Source: Lachnospiraceae bacterium (GTDB taxonomy: Bacteria > Bacillota > Clostridia > Lachnospirales > Lachnospiraceae). From it: a stretch of 32,523 nt of DNA. Position 1 is the stretch's first letter; each line of letters opens with the position of its first letter. The notes beneath the pieces were generated by a model. That model made no database searches. It was not told where the DNA came from and saw only the letters and a program-made list of their open reading frames with translations. Where the stretch lies: assembly GCA_024696615.1 (NCBI GenBank), contig JAILGS010000042.1, positions 1 to 32,523 of the forward strand, given 5' to 3'. This document shows, in pieces, positions 16,448 through 23,437 of the stretch. The position numbers were made by a program, and so were the translations under genes.

Positions 16448-16566
16448 AAAGCAAAGGCGCTATGGATTAAATCCATGGCGCTTTTTCATTATCAATCATC
16501 ATATCAGACGAGCAATGGGGCTTAAGCTATACCGATCGGAAGCTTCCATGGGCTCGTCTTTTTTTA
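16448..16566 (+). promoter_or_regulatory. amtB leader with two tandem terminator modules (candidate antitermination leader)
   Basis: Terminator 1 pairs 16457-16467 with 16471-16481 (GCGC ends) and runs into TTTTT. Terminator 2 pairs AGACGAGC (16506-16513) with GCTCGTCT (16552-16559), contains inner paired segments and ends in seven T residues. No promoter is seen after terminator 2, so amtB transcription must read through both. The 5' side of each module carries a related sequence, AGCAAAGGCGCT (16450-16461) and AGCAATGGGGCT (16511-16522), which can alternatively fold as AGC/GCT closing a six-base loop with A at position 1 and G at position 4. That loop pattern is the known signature of RNA bound by ANTAR antiterminator proteins. 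The alternative stems are short, so the ANTAR assignment is inference. Confidence 0.6.
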
Positions 16567-16597
16567 TGATGATGGAAAATCAGGAGGATATGAAATT

Positions 16598-18364
16598 ATG
16601 ACAGAAGTATCGGAAGCAATTCAACAAGCCATATCAGGTGAAGTATTTCAGGTATGGTTCTTAATTGGTGTAGCATTCGTATTCTGGATGCAGGCCGGAT
16701 TTGCAATGTGTGAGGCTGGTTTTACCAGAGCCAAGAACGCGGGCAATATTATTATGAAGAATTTAATGGATTTTTGTATCGGTACCGTGATGTGGTTTGC
16801 TATTGGTGCATCCCTCATGATGGGAGAAAATGTACTGGGCGGATTTGCCGGTGGATTTAACTTTGATGTATTTACGGATTATGCGAATTTTAACTATTCA
16901 TCCTTCGTATTTAATCTGGTGTTCTGTGCTACCACAGCAACCATTGTATCCGGTTCTATGGCAGAACGTACGAAGTTTTCTTCTTACTGTATCTATTCTG
17001 CAATTATTTCCGCAATCATCTATCCAATCGAAGCGCATTGGGTATGGGGCGGCGGCTTCTTAGCACAGTGGGGATTCCACGATTATGCTGGTTCTAACTG
17101 TATTCATATGGTTGGTGGTATCTGTGCTTTTATTGGTGCTTCCATCCTTGGACCAAGAATTGGTAAGTTTGAAAAGAATAAGGAAGGCAAGATTGTGAAG
17201 GTGAATGCATTCCCAGGTCATAACTTAGTTGTTGCCTGTCTTGGTGTATTCATTCTTTGGCTTGGTTGGTATGGATTTAACGGTGCCGCTGCTACGGATG
17301 TTCCAACGCTTGGTTCCGTATTCCTTACAACAACAGTAGCACCTGCAGTAGCAACCGTAGTATGTATGGCCTTTACCTGGATTAAGTATGGTAAGCCAGA
17401 TGTTTCTATGTGTCTGAATGCTTCTCTTGCAGGTTTAGTTGCTATCACAGCTCCTTGTGATGTAACGGATTGTTTTGGTGCAGCAGTCATTGGTGCAGTA
17501 TCCGGTGTATTAGTAGTCTTTGGTGTATGGTTTAATGATTATGTAACGCATGTGGATGATCCGGTTGGTGCTGTTGCAGTACATCTGTTAAATGGTGTAT
17601 GGGGTACCATTGCCGTAGGTCTTTTTGCTACAGAAACTGCTCCTGGTTTTAGTGTAGCAGGAATTAAGGAAGGTCTCTTCTATGGTGGTGGATTTAGTCA
17701 GCTTGGAATCCAGCTTGTAGGTATGGGTATTACCATTGCATGGACTGCAGTTACCATCACGATTACGTTCCTTGCCATTAAGAAGTTCATGGGACTTCGT
17801 GTATCCGAAGAAGAGGAAATCTCCGGTCTTGATAAGACGGAGCATGGTCTTCCTTCTGCATACTATGGCTTCTCCATTATTGACTCTTCCAATACCGAGA
17901 GTTTTGCATCCGCTGAGAATGTAAGTCTTGGTCAGAGCGATTATGATGCTGCTAGTGAGACTGTTAAGAATGCTTCCGTACCAGTATCCGTTGCTCCAGA
18001 TGTAGCATATAGTGGTATCAGTAAGGTGGTTATTATTGCGAAGTTAACCCGTTATGATGCTCTTCGTAAGGCATTAAATAAGCTGGGAGTTACCGGTATG
18101 ACCGTTACTCAGGTAATGGGACATGGTGTACAAAAGGGCGCTCCGGAGATGTATCGTGGTGTAGCAGTGGATGCAACCCTTCTTCCTAAGATTAAGGTGG
18201 AAGTAATTATTGATCAGAAAATGCTTTCAGAGGTGATTGAAACTACGAAGAAGACCTTATATACCGGCCATATCGGCGATGGTAAGATCTTCGTATATAG
18301 TGTAAATCAGGTAATTAAGGTTCGTACGGGAGAGGAAGGATTACTTGCCCTCGCTGGTGAGTAG
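16598..18364 (+). CDS. Ammonium transporter AmtB fused to a C-terminal P-II (GlnB/GlnK) domain
   Basis: Residues ~15-405 form an Amt/Rh ammonium channel with the pore twin histidines His170 (NCIHMVGG) and His329 (AVHLLNG) and typical segments such as MCEAGFTRAKN. After a linker (~410-472), residues 474-588 form a full P-II signalling domain: a T-loop of normal length with PEMYRG (Tyr519 equals Tyr51 of GlnB), LLPKIKVEV, the nucleotide-binding B-loop TGHIGDGKIFV and the C-terminal IKVRTGEEG. Free GlnK normally plugs AmtB when nitrogen is plentiful, so the fusion probably gates its own pore in response to ATP/ADP and 2-oxoglutarate. ATG 16598 has AGGAGG at 16582-16587. It is monocistronic, behind a leader with two terminator modules. 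Similar fusions may be known in Clostridia. Confidence 0.95.
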   Translation: MTEVSEAIQQAISGEVFQVWFLIGVAFVFWMQAGFAMCEAGFTRAKNAGNIIMKNLMDFCIGTVMWFAIGASLMMGENVLGGFAGGFNFDVFTDYANFNYSSFVFNLVFCATTATIVSGSMAERTKFSSYCIYSAIISAIIYPIEAHWVWGGGFLAQWGFHDYAGSNCIHMVGGICAFIGASILGPRIGKFEKNKEGKIVKVNAFPGHNLVVACLGVFILWLGWYGFNGAAATDVPTLGSVFLTTTVAPAVATVVCMAFTWIKYGKPDVSMCLNASLAGLVAITAPCDVTDCFGAAVIGAVSGVLVVFGVWFNDYVTHVDDPVGAVAVHLLNGVWGTIAVGLFATETAPGFSVAGIKEGLFYGGGFSQLGIQLVGMGITIAWTAVTITITFLAIKKFMGLRVSEEEEISGLDKTEHGLPSAYYGFSIIDSSNTESFASAENVSLGQSDYDAASETVKNASVPVSVAPDVAYSGISKVVIIAKLTRYDALRKALNKLGVTGMTVTQVMGHGVQKGAPEMYRGVAVDATLLPKIKVEVIIDQKMLSEVIETTKKTLYTGHIGDGKIFVYSVNQVIKVRTGEEGLLALAGE

Positions 18365-18402
18365 GATGAACTTCCCCTAGCTGGTGAGTAGGATGAACTT
18401 CC
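18353..18402 (+). repeat. Tandem 27 base duplication across the amtB stop codon
   Basis: The 23 bases at 18353-18375 (last codons and TAG stop of amtB) recur exactly at 18380-18402, an offset of 27. The second copy is outside the gene. A small hairpin CAAGTAA/TTACTTG follows at 18412-18428. No T-run terminator is visible after amtB. Confidence 0.85.
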
Positions 18403-18439
18403 TATGATAAGCAAGTAAGAGTTACTTGATCATTGCCAA

Positions 18440-18937
18440 TTATAAAAGTTCATAAGAAATCTCTAAGGAATCTAAAAGGCTTGTGACGGATGCGTCATGA
18501 GCCTTTTCTATTGTCCGATCCAGGGTAAAAATCTTCATGGAAGTGCCTGTAGTTAAGGTAAGAACTCCATTCTCATAGCGAATATTTAAAAAGAGTCCAT
18601 CGATGGCATCCTCTGGATTTCCTGGAAGTGCTAAATTCTCCGAAAGTGGATGGACTAAGTCCTGCACCTGCTTAGGATTGGCTTTTAGGATAATCTTAAA
18701 CTGGAGTGGGAGGCGCTTTCCCTTCATGATTTCATAGACGAAGGGACGAAGAACTTTCCAGAAATTATAGGAATCATGGGGGGCTTCTTCATAATACTCC
18801 CCATGCATGGTTCCGTTAATGAGGAAGGTGGAATGGGTAGTAATGGAGGCTTCTACCAGATAGTAGGAGTCAAAGGTCTCCTTGGAAAGAAGATGTGATG
18901 TAAATGCGCCTAATGTTCGAATCTGAATCGCTTTCAT
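18440..18937 (-). CDS. Uncharacterised protein, DUF5721-like
   Basis: A 165-residue soluble protein with no signal peptide or membrane segment. It begins MKAIQIRTLGAF, followed by LLSKETFDSYYLVEASITT and NGTMHGEYYEE, and ends in a region with alternating beta and helical character. This resembles the DUF5721 family of Clostridia as I remember it; no function is known. I chose the internal ATG (complement of 18935-18937), preceded by GGGAG 7 bases upstream; the longer frame reaching 19024 lacks a ribosome binding site and starts in the intergenic region. It stands alone on the minus strand between amtB and the GntR operon, facing amtB. Confidence 0.75.
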   Translation of the reverse strand: MKAIQIRTLGAFTSHLLSKETFDSYYLVEASITTHSTFLINGTMHGEYYEEAPHDSYNFWKVLRPFVYEIMKGKRLPLQFKIILKANPKQVQDLVHPLSENLALPGNPEDAIDGLFLNIRYENGVLTLTTGTSMKIFTLDRTIEKAHDASVTSLLDSLEISYELL

Positions 18938-19054
18938 ATGGTTACTCCCAGAAGAATGTAATTGGAAAATTCCTCCCCAATCCTTCCTTAATCTATCATT
19001 GAATCGCCAAAAATTCAATCCCATCCAGGCATAAAGCGGGAATGAAAAAAGATA

Positions 19055-19082
19055 TTGACAAAGGATTCCGATATGTTATAAT
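19055..19082 (+). promoter_or_regulatory. Promoter of the gntR-ABC operon
   Basis: Consensus TTGACA (19055-19060), a 16 base spacer and consensus TATAAT (19077-19082): a strong promoter, which fits a unit held down by a repressor. Confidence 0.85.
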
Positions 19083-19084
19083 TC

Positions 19085-19113
19085 TATCTGTACTAGTTGT
19101 GATAGTACAGATA
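19085..19113. promoter_or_regulatory. Probable operator of the GntR/YtrA regulator
   Basis: TATCTGTACTA (19085-19095) and TAGTACAGATA (19103-19113) form a perfect 11 bp inverted repeat with a 7 base spacer, starting 3 bases after the -10 box. Position and symmetry fit an autorepressor site for the dimeric regulator encoded next. Confidence 0.82.
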
Positions 19114-19129
19114 TGAAAGGAGGGATTGA

Positions 19130-19504
19130 ATGTTTCAGATTGATGCAATGTCCAGAACTCCGGTGTATGAACAGGTGATTACTCAGGTAGAGAAATTCGT
19201 ATTGGCAGGAATCCTTACTGCAGGGGATAAGATGCCATCCGTACGAAACTTATCCATGGAATTATCCGTGAATCCGAATACGATTCAGAAAGCATATACA
19301 GAATTGGATCGAAGAGGGATTACCTGTTCGGTACCGGGGAAAGGAAATTTTATTTCAGAGAATGCATTAGAAATACTCCGGGAGGATCGAAAGAATCATT
19401 TGGAAGATCTTTCGAACGTAGTGGGAGAATTGAAACTTGCAGGCATTCCTTATGAAGATGTAAGGGATTGCGTTGTAAAGATATACGGGGAGGAAAAGAA
19501 ATGA
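19130..19504 (+). CDS. GntR-family transcriptional regulator, YtrA subfamily
   Basis: A short (124-residue) GntR regulator: a winged helix-turn-helix at about 10-75 with VYEQVITQVEKFV, GDKMPSVRNLSMELSVNPNTIQKAYTEL and the wing GITCSVPGKGNFIS, followed by only ~45 residues of helical dimerisation tail. This small C-terminal part is the mark of the YtrA subfamily, which usually represses its own ABC transporter operon. AAAGGAGGG at 19116-19124 serves ATG 19130. The stop overlaps the ABC gene start (ATGA). The inverted repeat at 19085-19113 is its likely binding site; the inducer cannot be read from sequence, though relatives respond to cell-envelope antibiotics. Confidence 0.93.
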   Translation: MFQIDAMSRTPVYEQVITQVEKFVLAGILTAGDKMPSVRNLSMELSVNPNTIQKAYTELDRRGITCSVPGKGNFISENALEILREDRKNHLEDLSNVVGELKLAGIPYEDVRDCVVKIYGEEKK

Positions 19505-20421
19505 TTAAGGTAGAGAATATTACCAAGAAGTTTGATGATTATAAAGCTTTGGATAATATTACCTGCAACATTCCGGAGGGCTGTATCTATGGTATGGTAG
19601 GCTCCAATGGAGCGGGTAAATCTACATTTTTACGTGTGATTTCAGGAATCTATCGTCCTGAAGCAGGAACGGCGATGATTGATGAGCAGCCGATATGGGA
19701 GAATTCAGAGGTAAAGGGAAAGATCGCATTTGTACCGGATGACCTCTTCTTCTTACATGGAGCATCCTTGGACCGTATGGCCAGTCTGTATCGCGCTTCT
19801 TATCCGGACTTTGACGATAAGAGATACCAATATTTAACCGATACCTTTAAGTTAAATCGTACCAAAAATATTGCTACCTTCTCTAAGGGGATGAAGAGAC
19901 AGGCTGCAACAATTCTTGCGATTTCTTCCAAGCCCAAGTATCTATTTATGGATGAGACCTTCGATGGTTTGGATCCAGTAATGCGTAATTTGGTGAAGAA
20001 GCTGATCTGTCAGGATGTGGAAGAGCGTAAGGCTACGGCGATTATGACCTCCCATTCTTTGCGTGAGTTAGAAGATACTTGTGATCAGCTGGCGCTGTTA
20101 CATAAGGGTGGATTGATTTTTGAAAGTGATATTAGTAATTTAAAGACCAGTCTGTTCAAGGTACAGGTGGCATATTCGGAAGAATATGATCGGACACGAT
20201 TTGAAGGGATTGATGGTATGGAAGTAATGCACTTTAGTAAGCAGGGTTCCGTGGCCAATATTATCGTGCGTGGGGATCGGGAGAATGTTGTTCGAATTAT
20301 TTCCTCCACACATCCAATCCTGGTGGAAGTTCTTCCATTAACTTTGGAAGAAGTCTTTACATATGAGATGGAAGCCTTGGGCTATGCCTTTGGGGATGTT
20401 CTCATGGATCAGGAGGTGTAA
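19501..20421 (+). CDS. ABC transporter ATP-binding protein of the YtrA-type operon
   Basis: A 306-residue ATPase with Walker A VGSNGAGKS, signature-like FSKGMKRQ (the usual LSGGQ is replaced, as often in exporter ATPases of this kind), Walker B KYLFMDETFDGLD and switch histidine region TSHSLRELED. The ~90-residue C-terminal tail is beta-rich. ATG 19501 overlaps the gntR stop, with GGGGAGG at 19488-19494. It powers the membrane protein encoded 4 bases downstream. The substrate is unknown; operon logic suggests export or membrane stress defence. Confidence 0.93.
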   Translation: MIKVENITKKFDDYKALDNITCNIPEGCIYGMVGSNGAGKSTFLRVISGIYRPEAGTAMIDEQPIWENSEVKGKIAFVPDDLFFLHGASLDRMASLYRASYPDFDDKRYQYLTDTFKLNRTKNIATFSKGMKRQAATILAISSKPKYLFMDETFDGLDPVMRNLVKKLICQDVEERKATAIMTSHSLRELEDTCDQLALLHKGGLIFESDISNLKTSLFKVQVAYSEEYDRTRFEGIDGMEVMHFSKQGSVANIIVRGDRENVVRIISSTHPILVEVLPLTLEEVFTYEMEALGYAFGDVLMDQEV

Positions 20422-20425
20422 TACG

Positions 20426-22261
20426 ATGAAACAGTATTTTAATCATAAATTATATGTGGATGGATTAAAACAGCTACGTGCCGTAGGAATTATGGGAGCG
20501 GTTATTTTATTGATCCCATCCTTCTTTGTTCCATTTATGATGAGTTTTACCGAATCCGTGTATCATGGAGTGAAGGAAATTCAGCATATTAATTTCCCAT
20601 CCGGAGTATGGTATGTCTTTGCGCTTCTCTTCATTGGGGTTCCGATTATGATGTTCCAATTAATGGGATTCTTAAATCGAAGAAATGCCTGCGATTATTA
20701 TCATGCACTTCCCATCAAGAGGGAGGGACTTGCTCTTAGCTTTTTAGCATCCATATTGACTTGGAATATGGGCTTATATCTGATGGTAATTGTAGTGAAT
20801 GCAATCACTTGTATGTGTTGCCCATATGTGGAATTTCAATGGGAAGGCGTGTTTGTGGGTTCGATTTCCTTTTTGATGTCCACTTTATTTGTGATGAGCG
20901 GTATCTATATTGGAATGAGCGTTACAGGTAATCTGATGAGCAATCTTGCCGTATCCGTTATGGTGATTGTGGTACCAAGATTATTAATCACTGCATTTTT
21001 GGCCGTGATGATTGAGAGTGTGGATACTTGTACGTTCGAATTATCCGGAACGATTCTGGATGATCGTCTGAATACCTTTACCAATATGCTTACTGGACCT
21101 ATAATTCACGGGGAATATACCGGCCTGAGTTCTTGGCTTAGTATTCTATATACATTGGTAATCAGTGTGCTATATCTCCTTCTTGGTACGTATTTCATGA
21201 AGAAGAGACCTTCGGAAGCAGCATCCTATCCTGCGACATCCAAGAGAGCACAGTTATTATTCCGTCTGACTCCAGCGGCTTTATTTGCATTAATTCCAAC
21301 CTGTATTCTTTTTGCAAGCAGTCATGGAGCTTATGATATCGATGAGGAAGAAATCCTTGTATGTATCATCCTTTACATTATTGCGATAGTAATCTATGCA
21401 ATGTATGAATTAATTACCACAAGACGTTTGATCAATGTCTTTAAATCCTTAAAGGGATTGATTTTTCTAGTGATCTTCCAGGTAGTATTTTATCTCCTGG
21501 CTTGCGCTGGTAGAGAGGTGATGCTGAATGATATTCCAGAGCCTTCTTCTGTGAAGTATATGACCCTTAATATGCCAGAGATCTTAGGAGCTAATTATTA
21601 CACGGTGAAGATGGCGACGACTCCTTATGATAATGAGAATTTAAAGACTCTTTTATGTAATGAATTAAGAAACAATAATGAAGTGATTCGTCAGAAAAAA
21701 GATATCTATGATTATTTTAATTATATGGGAACCTATTATCCTACGGATTTTATTGACGAATTTGCAGATATTGTGAATGATTCCTATTATCAAAGACTGG
21801 AAGTTCAATTTAAGAATAAGGGCTTTGGTACGAAGACCAAGACAATCTACTTTAATCAGGGTTCTTTAGAATATTTCTTAGAATATATCGTGGAATGCCC
21901 AGAAACTACAGAAGTTTTACAGACTCGGTTTGCTCGTGAAGAAGTAAGGGATTATGATTATAACAGTAATACCCTCTCTTTGGATCAGGTTTATGATCTC
22001 TACTGTTCCTACATGGATGAATTAAATCAGATGCCGGTAGAACGTCAGCTGATGTATCTGTATGGATATTCACGATATGAGAATAATTTAGAAGATGTAT
22101 GGAAGAATGATAACGCACAAAAGATTACGCTTTATACCAATGGCGCTTCCTTGAATCAGGATGCTTCTTATAGTAGATCTTATTATGCTTATCGCATGCC
22201 ACTTTATGTGGGAAGTGCATTCCCTAAAACCCGGGCTTTATTAGAGGCCTATGAAAGATAA
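20426..22261 (+). CDS. Multi-spanning membrane protein, ABC permease partner (possibly DUF6449 type)
   Basis: A 611-residue protein with about nine or ten hydrophobic helices in residues ~15-360, then a hydrophilic ~240-residue C-terminal part rich in Tyr, Asn and Asp with no further helix, probably exposed on one face of the membrane. Opening (YVDGLKQLRAVGIMGAVILL) and RRNACDYYHALPIKR between helices 2 and 3 are typical of ABC-2-like permeases of YtrA operons. I think the tail corresponds to DUF6449, from memory only. ATG 20426 with AGGAGG at 20411-20416, overlapping the end of the ATPase gene; a longer frame from 20363 lies inside that gene and is not used. No clear terminator follows. Confidence 0.85.
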   Translation: MKQYFNHKLYVDGLKQLRAVGIMGAVILLIPSFFVPFMMSFTESVYHGVKEIQHINFPSGVWYVFALLFIGVPIMMFQLMGFLNRRNACDYYHALPIKREGLALSFLASILTWNMGLYLMVIVVNAITCMCCPYVEFQWEGVFVGSISFLMSTLFVMSGIYIGMSVTGNLMSNLAVSVMVIVVPRLLITAFLAVMIESVDTCTFELSGTILDDRLNTFTNMLTGPIIHGEYTGLSSWLSILYTLVISVLYLLLGTYFMKKRPSEAASYPATSKRAQLLFRLTPAALFALIPTCILFASSHGAYDIDEEEILVCIILYIIAIVIYAMYELITTRRLINVFKSLKGLIFLVIFQVVFYLLACAGREVMLNDIPEPSSVKYMTLNMPEILGANYYTVKMATTPYDNENLKTLLCNELRNNNEVIRQKKDIYDYFNYMGTYYPTDFIDEFADIVNDSYYQRLEVQFKNKGFGTKTKTIYFNQGSLEYFLEYIVECPETTEVLQTRFAREEVRDYDYNSNTLSLDQVYDLYCSYMDELNQMPVERQLMYLYGYSRYENNLEDVWKNDNAQKITLYTNGASLNQDASYSRSYYAYRMPLYVGSAFPKTRALLEAYER

Positions 22262-22317
22262 ACAATCCAATCATTGGATTTTATTCCCTTCGTAAGGGAT
22301 AAAATACCCCCGTGAAT

Positions 22318-22346
22318 TTGTAAAAAGGATGGGATTATGTTATACT
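22318..22346 (+). promoter_or_regulatory. Predicted degV promoter
   Basis: TTGTAA (22318-22323), a 17 base spacer and TATACT (22341-22346), enclosed by the 17 bp inverted repeat. The start point would be near 22353. Confidence 0.65.
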
Positions 22347-22360
22347 AGCCACTAGTTAAC

Positions 22361-22379
22361 ACGTCACACCATGTGACGT
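22361..22379 (+). repeat. Hairpin in the degV leader
   Basis: ACGTCACA (22361-22368) pairs perfectly with TGTGACGT (22372-22379) around CCA. It is within the predicted leader or just after the start point, and could be an RNA hairpin or an operator. Confidence 0.65.
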
Positions 22380-22412
22380 AGACATCCATACGACATTCGT
22401 GGGGGTATTTTT

Positions 22413-23255
22413 ATGTCCTATAAGATTATTGTAGACAGTTGTTGTGATTTAACGCCGAATATGCGTCAGTTAGAGGAATATGTTGTGGTTCCTCTTACCC
22501 TAACTGTGGGGGGAGAGGATATTATTGATGACGAAAGTTTTGATCAGCTTGCTTTTCTTCGGAAGGTGGCACAAAGTCCGGAATGTCCAAAATCCGCCTG
22601 TCCATCTCCAGCGGCCTATCTTTCTGAAATTGAGAAGGCAGCAGGGGAGGATGTATATATCGTTACTCTTTCCGGGGAATTAAGTGGAAGCTATAATTCT
22701 GCTGTGAATGCGAAGCAAATGTATGAAGAAGAGGGCGGTAAGAAGAATGTGCATATTTTTAATTCCCGCTCGGCAGCAGCAGGGGAAGTATGTATCGCAG
22801 CTAAGATTAAGATGGTAGCTGATACGGGAAAGCATTTTAAGGAAGTGGTGGACAGCGTAGAATCCTATATTGATGAGATGTTTACCTATTTTGTTCTGGA
22901 ATCCTTAGAGACCTTACGGAAAAATGGCCGTCTTACCAGACTGCAGGCCATTATTGCCAATACCTTAAATATTAAGCCGGTGATGCGTGGAACTTTCGAG
23001 GGTGCGATTGAGAAGGTGGAACAGGTGCGGGGGATTAAGAAGGCCTTACAGCGCATGGTTTCCATTATTGCCACCACCGCCAAACATCAGGAAGATCGGG
23101 ATGCGGTGATCAGTCATTGCAATTGCCATGATCGTGCCATGTATGTGAAGCAGTTATTAGAAGAAGAGTGTCATTTTAGAAAGGTCATCATTACGGATAC
23201 GAGAGGTGTTTCCAGTATGTATGCCAACGATGGTGGTGTCGTCGTAAGTGCGTAA
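22413..23255 (+). CDS. DegV family fatty acid-binding protein
   Basis: A 280-residue DegV-domain protein. Members bind a fatty acid and, as FakB, present it to the FakA kinase. Visible landmarks are IIVDSCCDLTP at the start, SACPSPAAYL, VYIVTLSGELSGSYNSA (ligand-carboxylate loop), FNSRSAAAGE, SLETLRKNGRL and NTLNIKPVM. No FakA homologue is nearby, so a role in fatty acid uptake is inferred from family only. The ribosome binding site is a G run (22401-22405) 7 bases from ATG 22413, within the arm of a long inverted repeat. It is followed by the terminator at 23313-23355. Confidence 0.93.
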   Translation: MSYKIIVDSCCDLTPNMRQLEEYVVVPLTLTVGGEDIIDDESFDQLAFLRKVAQSPECPKSACPSPAAYLSEIEKAAGEDVYIVTLSGELSGSYNSAVNAKQMYEEEGGKKNVHIFNSRSAAAGEVCIAAKIKMVADTGKHFKEVVDSVESYIDEMFTYFVLESLETLRKNGRLTRLQAIIANTLNIKPVMRGTFEGAIEKVEQVRGIKKALQRMVSIIATTAKHQEDRDAVISHCNCHDRAMYVKQLLEEECHFRKVIITDTRGVSSMYANDGGVVVSA

Positions 23256-23312
23256 AATAGGGACCTTTAGAGATGTTTTTTCATATGATGGTTGAATAAA
23301 AAAACAATTTAT

Positions 23313-23355
23313 AACACATTTGTAAGGAAAAAAAGCCTTGCAAATGTGTTTTTTG
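23313..23355 (+). terminator. Terminator after degV
   Basis: A 15 bp stem (AACACATTTGTAAGG at 23313-23327 with CCTTGCAAATGTGTT at 23336-23350, one G-U pair) followed by T residues. The asd -35 box overlaps its right arm. Confidence 0.9.
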
Positions 23356-23366
23356 TATGCTAGTAT
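23338..23366 (+). promoter_or_regulatory. Predicted asd promoter
   Basis: TTGCAA (23338-23343), a 17 base spacer and TAGTAT (23361-23366). The -35 lies within the degV terminator stem. Confidence 0.55.
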
Positions 23367-23382
23367 TCTCTATGGAAGACAT

Positions 23383-23403
23383 ATGTCCGTGTACAACGGA
23401 CAT
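23383..23403 (+). repeat. Hairpin in the asd leader
   Basis: ATGTCCGT (23383-23390) pairs perfectly with ACGGACAT (23396-23403) around GTACA, some 10 bases after the predicted start point. It is far too small to be a lysine riboswitch. Confidence 0.6.
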
Positions 23404-23437
23404 GTAAAATACAAGAAAAATTAAAGGAGTTTATGAA

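Larger units (their letters stand above)
22301..22411. repeat. 17 bp inverted repeat flanking the degV promoter
   Basis: Bases 22301-22317 (AAAATACCCCCGTGAAT) can pair with 22395-22411 through all 17 positions, 15 Watson-Crick and two G-T. The left arm ends directly before the -35 box, and the right arm contains the GGGGG ribosome binding site of degV and ends 1 base before its ATG. An inner 8 bp hairpin lies at 22361-22379. Confidence 0.85.

Noticed and set aside
23367-23437. Lysine riboswitch or T-box ahead of asd
   Set aside because: The predicted leader is ~65 bases with one small hairpin; both elements are much longer and have conserved motifs that are not present.
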